A DNA stretch of 15,504 nucleotides from JBAWAP01 sp049589355 (GCA_049589355.1 JBAWAP010000126.1:1-15504); one strand, 5' to 3'. Positions 5,016 through 13,275 are shown, counted from the stretch's first letter. A program made the numbers and translations. The notes: generated by a model from the letters alone, not told the origin.

Positions 5016-7733
5016 ATGACGAAGAAGTGGGTCTATCTTTTTGAGGAAGTCGAGGAAGCAGAACGGTACGTGTTTGGCGATTGGGAACGCGTCCGTGCGC
5101 TACTTGGTGGCAAAGGTGCCAACCTGGCAGAGATGGCGCGGATCGGTGTCCCTGTTCCGCCTGGCTTCACCATCACCACTGAAGCCTGCATTTCCTACCT
5201 GAACCAAGGCGAGAAGTTCCCGGAAGGGATGTGGGAGCAGGAGCTGGAGGCACTGAAGTCAGTCGAGGCCAAGACAGGTAAGAAATTCGGTGATCCAGAG
5301 AACCCGTTGCTAGTTTCCTGTCGCTCGGGCGCCAAGTTCTCCATGCCAGGCATGATGGATACCGTGCTGAACATAGGTCTCAACGACGAGACGGCCAAAG
5401 GGATGATCGAACTGACTGGCAACCCTCGTTTCGTTTATGACTCCTACCGCCGACTGGTGCAGATGTTCGGCTCGGTGGTGATGGGCGTGCCCGACGAACC
5501 GTTCGAGGAGGTTATCACGAGGTATCGTGAGAAGCGTGGGGTCGAAAGCGACGCTGACCTGATAGCCGAGGACTGGCAAGCTATCACCCAGGAATTCAAG
5601 GGCATCGTCAAGGAGGAGACGGGGCGCGACTTCCCCACCAATCCCTACGAACAACTCCGCCTGGCCAATGAGGCTGTGTTCAAGTCCTGGAACGGCCGGC
5701 GGGCGGTGGACTACCGCAATGCCGCGGGTATTCCCCACGATCTGGGTACCGCGGTCAATATCCAGACCGTGGTCTTCGGCAACATGGGGTGGGATTCTGG
5801 GACCGGCGTGGCCACCACCCGCAACGTCTCCACCGGGGAGAAGGAGATCGAAGGTGACTATTTGCTAAACGCCCAGGGCGAGGACGTGGTGGCCGGCATC
5901 CGTCTGACCAAGCGTATCCAGCACCTCAATGAGGAGATGCCCCATGCCTACGCTGAATTCGCCGACATCTGCCACAAGCTGGAGGAGCATTACCGCGAGG
6001 TGCAGGACGTGGAGTTCACCATCGAGCGGAACAAGCTGTGGATGCTCCAGACCCGGGATAGCAAGCGGACGGCCCAGGCTGCGGTCAGGATCGCCGTGGA
6101 TATGGCTGAAGAGGGGGTAATTACTCGCCAGGAGGCAGTGATGCGGGTCACGCCAGAGCAGGTGGATTTCTTCCTGCACCCGCAATTCGACCCCAAAGCC
6201 AAGAAGACGGCTATCGAGGCCGGCGACATGGTGGCCACGGGCTTGAATGTCTCGCCCGGTGCGGCGGTGGGTATGGTGGCCTTCGACGCCGACCTGGCTC
6301 AGAAGTGGGGCAAGGAAGAGGGCAAGCGAGTGATTATGGTTCGGCCGGAGACCAAGCCAGACGACGTGCATGGCATGTTGGCCGCGCAGGGCATCCTCAC
6401 CAGCCGGGGGGGACGGACCAGCCACGCGGCGCTGGTGGCCCGTCAGTTTGGCAAACCGGCCGTGGTCGGCTGCGCCGCGCTGGACATTGACCTTGAGCAG
6501 CGGCTGATGCGGGTGAACGGTCGGGTTATCAAAGAGGGTGAATATGTCTCCATTGACGGCACTGAGGGCCAGGTCTTTGTTGGCCAGCTCGAGACCCTGG
6601 TGCCGGACATCAAAGACCCCTATCTGCTCAAGCTCCTCTCCTGGGCCGACGAGCTCCGACGGCTGGGCGTGTGGGCCAACGCCGACTATCCGCGCGATGC
6701 GCAGCGGGCACGGGACTATGGCGCCGAAGGCATCGGTCTGTGCCGCACAGAGCACATGTTCTTCGAGGAGGAACGCCTGCCCATCGTGCAGCAGATGATC
6801 CTGTCTAAAACGCTCGAAGAGCGGCGGGAAGCGCTGGACAAACTGTTGCCCTTCCAGCGGTCGGACTTCGAGGGCCTGTTCCGGGTGATGGATGGGCTGC
6901 CGGTTATCATCCGCCTGATTGACCCGCCACTGCACGAGTTCCTGCCCGGCCACGAGAAACTCCTGGTCGAGGTCACGGAGTTGCGCCTCAGAGGGGACAA
7001 TCCGGAGCTGCTGGCCGAGAAGGAGAAGATGTTGGCTGCGGTGGAGTCCATGCGTGAGGCCAACCCCATGCTGGGCCTGCGTGGGGTTCGCCTGGGCATC
7101 CACATGCCAGAGGTGACCTCCATGCAGGTGCGAGCCATCTTCGAGGCTGCCTGCAAGGTGGTCAAGGAGGGGGTGGACGTCCATCCGGAGGTCATGATCC
7201 CCGTGACCAGCCACGTCAATGAACTCAGGGTTCAACAGACGGAACTGGAGCGGGTCGCCAAGGAGGTCATGGCCGAGCAAGGGATCGAGATTGACTACAA
7301 GTTCGGCACCATGATCGAGATCCCCCGTGCAGCCCTGACCGCCGACGAGATTGCCGAGGTCGCTCAATTCTTCTCTTTCGGCACCAACGACCTGACCCAG
7401 ACCGTCTTTGGCATCTCGCGCGATGACGCCGAAACCGGGTTCCTTCTCGAATACCAGCAGAAGCGCATCCTTCCCAACAACCCCTTCGCCACCATTGACG
7501 TTGACGGCGTGGGCAAGCTGATGGAGATGTGCGTGAAGCTGGGCCGCCAGACCCGCCCCGATCTGGAGATAGGCATCTGCGGCGAGCATGGCGGCGACCC
7601 CAGTTCCGTCGAATTCTGCCACAAGATCGGTCTGAACTATGTGAGTTGCTCGCCCTTCCGCGTGCCCATCGCACGGCTGGCTGCTGCTCAGGCTGTCCTG
7701 AAGGAAAGGGTTGGCAAACAAGTGACGGATTAG
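5016..7733 (+). CDS. ppdK: Pyruvate, phosphate dikinase
   Basis: This 905-residue enzyme interconverts pyruvate, ATP and phosphate with phosphoenolpyruvate, AMP and pyrophosphate, and can serve gluconeogenesis or pyrophosphate-linked glycolysis. The nucleotide-binding part at the N terminus shows GGKGANLAEMARIGVPVPPGF (about residues 32-52) and SCRSGAKFSMPGMMDTVLN. The central phospho-histidine is H470 in GGRTSHAA; most relatives I recall have GGMTSHAA, so an Arg replaces Met before the TSH. The C-terminal PEP/pyruvate barrel carries SFGTNDLTQ and the catalytic cysteine C855 in CGEHGG. The length is normal, with no breaks. The ATG at 5016 follows AGGAGG (5000-5005) at ten bases. PEP synthase is excluded by the PPDK-type N-terminal blocks. 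No regulatory kinase/phosphatase gene (PDRP) is seen in the window. Confidence 0.96.
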   Translation: MTKKWVYLFEEVEEAERYVFGDWERVRALLGGKGANLAEMARIGVPVPPGFTITTEACISYLNQGEKFPEGMWEQELEALKSVEAKTGKKFGDPENPLLVSCRSGAKFSMPGMMDTVLNIGLNDETAKGMIELTGNPRFVYDSYRRLVQMFGSVVMGVPDEPFEEVITRYREKRGVESDADLIAEDWQAITQEFKGIVKEETGRDFPTNPYEQLRLANEAVFKSWNGRRAVDYRNAAGIPHDLGTAVNIQTVVFGNMGWDSGTGVATTRNVSTGEKEIEGDYLLNAQGEDVVAGIRLTKRIQHLNEEMPHAYAEFADICHKLEEHYREVQDVEFTIERNKLWMLQTRDSKRTAQAAVRIAVDMAEEGVITRQEAVMRVTPEQVDFFLHPQFDPKAKKTAIEAGDMVATGLNVSPGAAVGMVAFDADLAQKWGKEEGKRVIMVRPETKPDDVHGMLAAQGILTSRGGRTSHAALVARQFGKPAVVGCAALDIDLEQRLMRVNGRVIKEGEYVSIDGTEGQVFVGQLETLVPDIKDPYLLKLLSWADELRRLGVWANADYPRDAQRARDYGAEGIGLCRTEHMFFEEERLPIVQQMILSKTLEERREALDKLLPFQRSDFEGLFRVMDGLPVIIRLIDPPLHEFLPGHEKLLVEVTELRLRGDNPELLAEKEKMLAAVESMREANPMLGLRGVRLGIHMPEVTSMQVRAIFEAACKVVKEGVDVHPEVMIPVTSHVNELRVQQTELERVAKEVMAEQGIEIDYKFGTMIEIPRAALTADEIAEVAQFFSFGTNDLTQTVFGISRDDAETGFLLEYQQKRILPNNPFATIDVDGVGKLMEMCVKLGRQTRPDLEIGICGEHGGDPSSVEFCHKIGLNYVSCSPFRVPIARLAAAQAVLKERVGKQVTD

Positions 7734-7779
7734 CGGATTGTGGACCACGGAATGGGGTATAGGAGTCCCCCCTCCGAAC

Positions 7780-10566
7780 ATGGCCGAGAAAGACAGAAGG
7801 TCATTTTCGATCTCTGAGGCAACCTCCATCGCGCTAATCACGGCCATAGGGGCAGCTCTGCGGCTCTTCAGGCTCAACTCGGCGCCCCCCGGCCTCCACT
7901 TCGACGAGGCGGTCTACGGGCTGATGGCCTTGGACATCTACCATGGCCACTTCCCCGTTTTCTTCCCCGCCTACACCGGCCGGGAACCCCTCTACATGTA
8001 TTTCATGGCCGCCGTTTTCCGCCTGGTGGGGGTCGGGGCCCTGGGCATCCGTTTGACCTCGGCCTTGATCGGCATCGCCACCATCCCCCTTGCCTTCCTG
8101 CTCCTCCGCGAGATGTTCTCCCGCCGGATAGGGATCATCGCCGCCGCTCTCACCGCCCTCTCCTACTGGCACCTCACCGTCAGCCGCAACGGCTATCCCA
8201 ACATCCTCATCCCTCCCTTGGAATGCCTGGCCCTATATTTCCTGTGGCGGGGATACCGAGATGGCCGCAAGGAGCTCATGGCCCTGGGCGGCGCCTTCGT
8301 GGGCGGGATATTTATTGTACACCTACCTGGCTGCCCGCCTCTTCCCCGTGACCGTGGCTGCCTTTTTCCTCTATATCTTCCTGGTGGACAGGCGGTGTTT
8401 CCTCTCCCATCTGAGCGGCCTCCTGCTGGCGGCTCTCGTCGCTCTTTTGGTCTTCGCTCCCCTGGGCGCCCATTTCGTAGCCCAACCTCACGACTTCTGG
8501 GAGCGAGCCGATCAGGTGCTGGCCTCCCGCCACGTGGCCCGAGGGGAGTTGCCCCGCCTGATCGCCGATAACGTCGTCCGAACTTGGGGCGGGTTTTTCG
8601 TGTGGGGCGACCCCCGCTGGCATTACAACCTGCCCGGCAAGCCCATCTTCGACCCCATCCTGGCCCTTTTCTTCGCCCTGGGCCTTTTGATCGCCCTCCG
8701 GAACTGGCGAAGGCCCGAATACGCCCTTTTGCCCATCTGGGTGATGGGAATGTGCCTGCCGGCCGTGTTCACCATCGAGCCCAAACCCCAAGGCCAGCGT
8801 ATGTTCGGGGTCATCCCGGCCATTTTCGGCCTGGTGGCGCTGGGCATGGAGGCCTGCCTCAATATGCTGACCAGAAAGGTGGGGGCCAAGTTGCGTCCAA
8901 TCCCCTCCATCGCCCTGATAGCGCTCCTGGCCTTCGAGGGCCTGAGTACGGAAACACCTACTTCAACAACTGGGCTCGCCAGCGGGATACCTTCTACACC
9001 TACCAAAGTGATTACATCCTCCTGGCCAAACGGACGAAGGAGGAGCTGGACGCCGGCCACACCGTGGTCATCCAATCCAGCCATTACAAACACCCCACCG
9101 CCGTCTTCACCGAGCCCCGCACCCTGGAAGCCATCTGGACCGTCGGGGGGAAGAGCTTGGTCATCCCTAACCGGCCCACCAGCGATGTCTTCTACCTTTG
9201 GCCGGCCGTGGATAACCCCCTGGATGAGTCCATCGAGTTGATGCTGAACCGGATAGCCGAGCCAGCCGGACGCATCCCAGACCCCCAAGGGGGCACGGCT
9301 GTGTTCATCTACCGCCTGCGTTCGGAGGCTCTGGCCCAGGAGGTGGAGGGAGAGGCCCTGCCCTCGCTCAACGGCGAGGTGGAGGTGCTTGACTATGCGC
9401 TCCCGGACTCGCTTCGGCGCGACCAACCCCTGCGGGCCCTGGTGCGCTGGCGGGTGGCCAAGCCCGTGGCCGGGGAGCGCACCCTGGTGTTGCACTTGGT
9501 GGATGAGAATGGCGTTCTCTGGAGCCAAGGCGTGGAGATGGGATACCTTTCGGAGCAGTGGCGGACGGGGGACGCGGTCCATCAGCTGTTTGAGGTGCCC
9601 CTTCCACCCGGCATCCCGGCGGGGCATTATCAGGCCAGGCTCGTCCTGGCCCGTGAAGGGAGTGACCCCCTGCCGGTGATCCGGGAAGGGCAACTGGCTG
9701 GCATCTTCCTGCCCCTGGGCGAGGTGGCGCTGGAGCCTGATGGGCGTTTCATCCAGCCCATCGCGGGAGGGCACCCCTTCGGCCAGGCATTACAGGCCAT
9801 CGCCCACAGCAAAGTAAAGGCTGTAGCGGTGCCCGGAGGGAAGTTGCAGCTCTCGGTCACCTGGCAGGCCAAGGCGAAGATGGAGGGGGACTACGCCGCC
9901 GTCATCGAGTTGGCCGATGAAGAGGGCGACGTCCGAGGGCGCTACGAAATGCCTTTGGCTTACCAATATCCCACCTCGGAGTGGCAGCCGGGCGAGGTGG
10001 TGCAGGCCTCCTACTCCCTGCTACTTCGCTCGCTCCCCCCCGACTCCTACCGTATCCGCCTGAGGGTGGCGGGCCTGTCGGGGGAGCTGGCCATGGGCCA
10101 GGTACGGGTGGAGGGCGGCGAGCGGGTCTTCGCCGTGCCGACCATCGAGCATCCCCTGGTGGCCTACCTGGGCCGCGAGATCGAGCTACTGGGCTACGAC
10201 CTGGCGGCCGGGGAATACAAGGCCGGGGAGGCGATACCTCTGCGGCTGTACTGGCGGGCCAAGGCCCCGGTGGTGGGGGATTACAAGGTCTTCGTGCACC
10301 TGGTGGGGGAGGGGGAGCAGATCTGGGGTCAACAGGACAGTGTCCCGGCGGGCTGGCGGCGACCCACCACCGGCTGGGAGGCGGGGGAGGTCGTCGTGGA
10401 CGAGCACAGCCTGCCCATCCAGCCCGAGGCCCCGGCGGGCTGCTACGCCATCTTTGTCGGGATGTACGATCCGGCCACGATGCAGCGGCTGCCTTTGGAG
10501 GATGAGGCTGGCCATCGCCTGCCCGATGACCGCTTGCCCTTGACCACGGTGGCCGTCACCCGCTGA
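7780..10566 (+). CDS. GT39/ArnT-like membrane glycosyltransferase with triple C-terminal module, frame disrupted twice
   Basis: Read through two one-base shifts, this is one protein of about 928 residues. The N-terminal half is a multi-membrane-segment glycosyltransferase of the PMT/ArnT (GT39) type, which transfers sugars from polyprenyl-phosphate donors outside the membrane. The first loop carries the family acidic pair in HFDEAVYG (D42, E43), followed by GREPLYMY (about 68-75). The middle part, with hydrophobic helices and GDPRWHYNLPGKPIFDP, lies in the next frame. The tail, from EYGNTYFNNW on, is back in the first frame. It holds three similar beta-rich modules of about 130-140 residues, aligned by Trp codons at 9448, 9862 and 10252. 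The ATG at 7780 starts the typical N terminus; a TTG at 7738 adds 14 unlikely residues. The sugar substrate is unknown. It could be a pseudogene, or intact with sequencing errors. Confidence 0.85.
8305..8307 (+). other. First frameshift in the glycosyltransferase (+1)
   Basis: Upstream the protein reads on in frame to ALGGAFVGG. From 8308 the membrane-protein sequence (YLLYTYLAARLFPVTV) continues only in the next frame. Removing one G from the GGG at 8305-8307 joins the two smoothly. The original frame meets TAA at 8569-8571 and encodes no membrane-like sequence after the shift. Confidence 0.85.
8941..8946 (+). other. Second frameshift in the glycosyltransferase (-1)
   Basis: The membrane segment ends IALLAFEG in the second frame. 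The conserved periplasmic-side motif EYGNTYFNNWA resumes at 8944 in the original frame. One missing base near 8942-8944 (for example a second G, giving Leu-Glu) restores continuity. The shift cancels the first one. Confidence 0.8.
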
Positions 10567-10645
10567 GCCGCGTGCGCAAGTCCGTCAAAAAGCCGACACC
10601 TCGGGGTTCCCAGCGGTCGAGCTAGACTTCCAGAAAGGCATAGAT

Positions 10646-10674
10646 TTGCTTTAGCATGTTGTTTGTGATAAAAT
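10646..10674 (+). promoter_or_regulatory. Promoter of the TIGR04255-HEPN operon
   Basis: TTGCTT (10646-10651, four of six) and TAAAAT (10669-10674, five of six) are spaced by 17 bases, predicting a start near 10681 and a leader of about 50 bases. ACTTCCAG (10626-10633) and CTGGAAGT (10696-10703) are inverted copies flanking this promoter, a possible operator pair, though this could be chance. The intergenic stretch 10567-10732 holds no other gene. Confidence 0.6.
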
Positions 10675-10732
10675 ACCAATTGTCGGCCCCATATCCTGGA
10701 AGTTCAAGTTCCTGAAAGCTGAGGTTAATCCG

Positions 10733-11476
10733 ATGGGCAGAAGATATAAGAATCCCCCCATTATCGAGGCGCTGTGCGAGTTTCGGTTTGAGCCTAGCTT
10801 GCCTTGGGATCTTGCCATTCCTGGCCTGGTCTACGAAAGGGTGCGGGATGATTTTCCCAAGAGGCGACAAGTCAGGGCATTTGAGACCAGTGTCTCAGCC
10901 AGCCCTGAGGGCGTAGAGCAGCAGGCCAGAACGACTGATCGCATGCAGTTCTTACGTGAGGACGAAAGGGCTCTAATTCAAGTTGGGCCGGATCTGTTGG
11001 CTGTCAATCATTTGAAGCCATATCCCACATGGCAAGAGTTTCTGCCTTTGATCCAGACAAGCTTTAGTGCCTACTGCGAAGCTGCGAATCCCAAAGGTAT
11101 CCGCCGTATTGGGTTGCGATATATCAACCGCATTGAGGTCCCTGGGCCAAGTATTGAAATGGAGGACCACTTCTTGTTCTACCCCTTTGTCGGGCCAAAT
11201 CTACCCCAGGAACATGGGCCATTCATTGTAGGGATACAAATCCCGTATGAGGGGACAAGGGATGTCTTGAGGCTCCAGTTAACAAATGCCACCACTGAGA
11301 CGCCTGACATTGTCCCTGTGATGCTTGACCTCGACTATTTTCTTACTAAACCGGGGGAAGTGTCCCTGGCTGCTATTTCTGAGTGGCTTGAAATCGCGCA
11401 TGGTCACGTTGAAGAGGTCTTTGAAGCCTGCATTACAGATCGCCTGAGGCAGATGTTTGAGGAGGTGAAGGAATAG
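10733..11476 (+). CDS. TIGR04255-family-like protein
   Basis: This 247-residue soluble protein resembles TIGR04255, a sporadically distributed bacterial and archaeal family of unknown function and similar length. The supporting blocks are NPPIIEALCEFRF (residues 7-19), RIGLRYINRIEVP (125-137), the strand LDLDYF (198-203) and a C-terminal helix with His223 and the FE...ITDRLRQMF pattern (230-242). No membrane segment, signal peptide or obvious nuclease motif is visible. The ATG at 10733 is preceded by GAGGTT (10721-10726). It is the first gene of a three-gene unit: the next ATG follows the stop codon with no gap. The local sequence looks less GC-rich than the glycosyltransferase before it, which hints at a different origin. 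The family call is from memory of motifs, without a profile search. Confidence 0.75.
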   Translation: MGRRYKNPPIIEALCEFRFEPSLPWDLAIPGLVYERVRDDFPKRRQVRAFETSVSASPEGVEQQARTTDRMQFLREDERALIQVGPDLLAVNHLKPYPTWQEFLPLIQTSFSAYCEAANPKGIRRIGLRYINRIEVPGPSIEMEDHFLFYPFVGPNLPQEHGPFIVGIQIPYEGTRDVLRLQLTNATTETPDIVPVMLDLDYFLTKPGEVSLAAISEWLEIAHGHVEEVFEACITDRLRQMFEEVKE

Positions 11477-12022
11477 ATGCCGTACCTTGCAAATGTTCAA
11501 CAATCTGTGGTGCCGGGCCTTCAAAGGGCACCGTTTCTCCTGCCTGAGAGAGCAGGATGGCTGCGGTGGCATAAGGACGAGGCAGGGCAGGTAGTTAAAG
11601 CGTTCCCTTCAGCTTCTTCAGCAGCCTTGCAAGAACTCCTGGAACCGATCCAAACCTGGCAGCAAGCAGGTGCCTCCACCGTTTATATCCCTAGGATCGA
11701 GATCAGATTGCTTGAGCGACTCTACATCTTTAGAGAGGCGAAAGAGGTATCCCGATTCCTTGAAGACAATCCGTTTCTTGTCCTGTTATTATTAGAGGCC
11801 TACGGCCAGATTGATAGATACTTCGGGCCATATCCACGGGTCTTTCTTGAGGTTGTGACTGATCCAGAAGCACCGGACGATCATGAGTTATTTGCTCTCA
11901 TCTACATGAGCCTCACGCCGGATGAGGCGCTGGATAGATTGGATCGCTTCGATAGGGACTGGTGGCTGGATGCCGCTCAAACAGCCCAAGGGAAGCTTTG
12001 CATTGACGTAGAATTCCTATGA
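11477..12022 (+). CDS. Conserved-looking protein of unknown function
   Basis: I do not recognise this 181-residue protein. It appears soluble. Residues 40-65 may form a helix, 68-78 a strand (STVYIPRIEIR), and 97-116 a hydrophobic helix (NPFLVLLLLEAYGQIDRYFG) too short and too mixed to be a convincing membrane anchor. The C-terminal third is rich in acidic and aromatic residues (VFLEVVTDPEAPDDHELF, then RFDRDWWLD at 157-165) and looks like the most conserved part. Its ATG directly follows the TAG of the TIGR04255-like gene, with GGAGGTG (11461-11467) as ribosome binding site, and its stop overlaps the next start in ATGA. This tight coupling suggests the three products act together. Possible roles include partner or antitoxin to the HEPN protein, which is inference only. 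Confidence 0.7.
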   Translation: MPYLANVQQSVVPGLQRAPFLLPERAGWLRWHKDEAGQVVKAFPSASSAALQELLEPIQTWQQAGASTVYIPRIEIRLLERLYIFREAKEVSRFLEDNPFLVLLLLEAYGQIDRYFGPYPRVFLEVVTDPEAPDDHELFALIYMSLTPDEALDRLDRFDRDWWLDAAQTAQGKLCIDVEFL

Positions 12023-12396
12023 GTTTTGACTGGTCTGAGTATCTTGGTTTGGCACAGGAACTCGCTGGGCAAGCTGTGAGCCCTGCAAGCCAGGAAGCCA
12101 AGTTGCGTGCTGCCATAAGTCGGGCGTACTATGCGGCTTTCTGCAAAGCACGGAATCATTTGCGTGATCATGAGGGGCATGTAATCCCTCCTGGGGGCGA
12201 AGCCCACGCATATGTTCGCGATCAATTCAAGAACAACCCTGACCGATTGCGTAGTCAGATAGGCCATAACTTGGACCGTCTGCGAAGACACCGGAACATG
12301 GTGGACTATGATGACTCTGTCACCGGACTTCTGCCGATGACCTCCAGAGACCTGAGACTGGCTCAGAGAGTGCTCTCTTCATTAACCATCCTCTGA
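12019..12396 (+). CDS. HEPN-domain (UPF0332-like) protein
   Basis: This 125-residue all-helical protein fits the HEPN superfamily, UPF0332 branch. The first helix pair contains AAISRAYYAAFCKARNHL (residues 31-48), typical of this group, and the last conserved helix contains RRHRNMVDYDD (89-99), matching the R-x2-aDY-type ending of UPF0332 proteins. The canonical HEPN ribonuclease motif R-x4-6-H is not intact: after R92-N93 the place expected for His holds Tyr/Asp. The protein may therefore be a non-catalytic HEPN or use other residues. HEPN proteins often act as toxins, or pair with nucleotidyltransferases, in toxin-antitoxin and defence loci; no nucleotidyltransferase is visible here. Its ATG overlaps the TGA of the preceding gene (ATGA), so the two are translationally coupled. 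Confidence 0.8.
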   Translation: MSFDWSEYLGLAQELAGQAVSPASQEAKLRAAISRAYYAAFCKARNHLRDHEGHVIPPGGEAHAYVRDQFKNNPDRLRSQIGHNLDRLRRHRNMVDYDDSVTGLLPMTSRDLRLAQRVLSSLTIL

Positions 12397-12516
12397 AAGA
12401 TCACGGCACGGATTTCGCTCGACCACAAAATCAAATCCACCGTCGCCGCCTGGTGGGAGAAGGGCTACGAACGGGCAAGTTGGGAAGGAGCACATCATGA
12501 GCACGATAGAAGTTAG
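12397..12516 (+). pseudogene. Possible gene remnant after the HEPN gene
   Basis: Directly after the HEPN stop codon, and in the same phase, the sequence stays open for 39 codons to a TAG at 12514-12516, reading KITARISLDHKIKSTVAAWW and a further 19 residues. The amphipathic, Trp-rich composition looks protein-like, but there is no start codon with a ribosome binding site. It may be the fragment of a gene lost when the accessory region was rearranged, or chance. The VapB-like gene starts inside it in another frame. Confidence 0.25.
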
Positions 12517-12820
12517 ATTGCCGGAGCCGCTGGCGAAGCGTCTACAGCAGGAGGCCTTACCGCCCGACGAGGTTATCATTGAAGCCCTGGAGGAGTGGCT
12601 ACAGAAAAGGCAGGAAGAACAGGGGAAGCGAGCGCGGCAAGTTCTCTTGGACAGAGGGTTGATAATGTCCCCGGAGGAGCAACAGGTATTTGCTAATGCC
12701 ATTAGAACCCGACTATCCCTTGACCGAGAGCCTCCAAGCTTGGAGGAAGTAGAGAGAGCTTTAGCCAACTTGGACCCCCCCCTCTCTGAGGAGATCATCG
12801 TCGGTCGAGGGGAAAGATGA
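12497..12820 (+). CDS. VapB-like antitoxin
   Basis: This 107-residue protein sits directly before a PIN toxin and is probably its antitoxin. The N terminus (STIEVRLPEPLAKRLQQEA) has the strand-helix pattern of ribbon-helix-helix DNA-binding domains. It is followed by a helix with EALEEWLQKRQEEQ, a charged linker, and a C-terminal stretch with LDPPLSEEIIVGRGER that would be suited to wrap the toxin. Such proteins neutralise the partner ribonuclease and repress their own operon. AAGGAG (12485-12490) lies six bases before the ATG, and its TGA overlaps the toxin start in ATGA, as is usual in vapBC pairs. The protein is longer than many VapB proteins (about 70-90 residues). The antitoxin role follows from position and N-terminal pattern, not from a distinctive motif. 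Confidence 0.75.
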   Translation: MSTIEVRLPEPLAKRLQQEALPPDEVIIEALEEWLQKRQEEQGKRARQVLLDRGLIMSPEEQQVFANAIRTRLSLDREPPSLEEVERALANLDPPLSEEIIVGRGER

Positions 12821-13275
12821 GATATTTTCTTGATACCAGCGCTGTGGCTAAGCGCTACGCCCCTGAGAGGGGTAGCCGATGGATCAAGGGCCTTATTGAG
12901 AATCCCGAAAATTCGGTGACGATTGTTCAAATCTGCATCGTGGAAGTTGCTGCTGCTTTGGCCAGAAAAGTGCGCACCGGGGAAATAAGCCGGAATGATT
13001 GCGAGAAAGCCTTAACTCGTTTCCTGGCCGATGTGGATAAAAGAGATTATGAGATTGCAAGAATCGATGAAGAGGTGGTTAGTTTTGCCGTAGATTTAAC
13101 CCAGTGTCATCCTTTGCGCGGCTACGATGCGGTGCACTTGGCGACTGCCCTTGTCCTAAACCGAGTTCTGGTTGAAGATGAGCTCCCGTCTCTCATCTTC
13201 GTCGCCGCTGATGATGTGCTCTGCGAAGCTGCCGGGAAAGAGAAGCTAGCAGTGGAGAATCCTAACCAGCACTGA
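12817..13275 (+). CDS. vapC: PIN-domain ribonuclease toxin, VapC type
   Basis: This 152-residue protein is a PIN domain, a metal-dependent ribonuclease fold; VapC toxins typically cut tRNA or rRNA and arrest growth when free of antitoxin. All four acidic positions are visible: D6 in FLDTSAVAKRY, E43 in CIVEVAAAL, D104 in RGYDAVHLATAL and D132 in FVAADDVL. The length and motif order are those of an intact toxin. Its ATG overlaps the stop of the antitoxin gene, so the two are translationally coupled. The dnaG start follows 20 bases after its stop, on the same strand, so dnaG may receive read-through transcription from this pair. The RNA target cannot be predicted from the sequence. Confidence 0.92.
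   Translation: MRYFLDTSAVAKRYAPERGSRWIKGLIENPENSVTIVQICIVEVAAALARKVRTGEISRNDCEKALTRFLADVDKRDYEIARIDEEVVSFAVDLTQCHPLRGYDAVHLATALVLNRVLVEDELPSLIFVAADDVLCEAAGKEKLAVENPNQH

Noticed and set aside
7738..7779. A TTG start at 7738 for the glycosyltransferase
   Set aside because: It lies four bases after the ppdK stop with no spaced ribosome binding site and adds 14 residues that do not look like a membrane-protein N terminus; the ATG at 7780 fits better, though its own ribosome binding site is also weak.
5865..7877. A 670-codon open frame on the minus strand opposite ppdK
   Set aside because: It is the antisense shadow of a GC-rich, well-conserved gene; its product is His/Leu-rich with no recognisable domain, while the plus strand has all PPDK motifs.
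8584..8943. The first-frame translation between the two shifts as genuine protein
   Set aside because: It is Pro/Arg/His-rich with no hydrophobic segments, whereas the adjacent frame continues the transmembrane pattern and GT39 motifs.
8623..9774. A 383-codon minus-strand frame opposite the glycosyltransferase
   Set aside because: No family motif; the plus strand encodes membrane helices and repeated modules here. High GC content explains the lack of stop codons.
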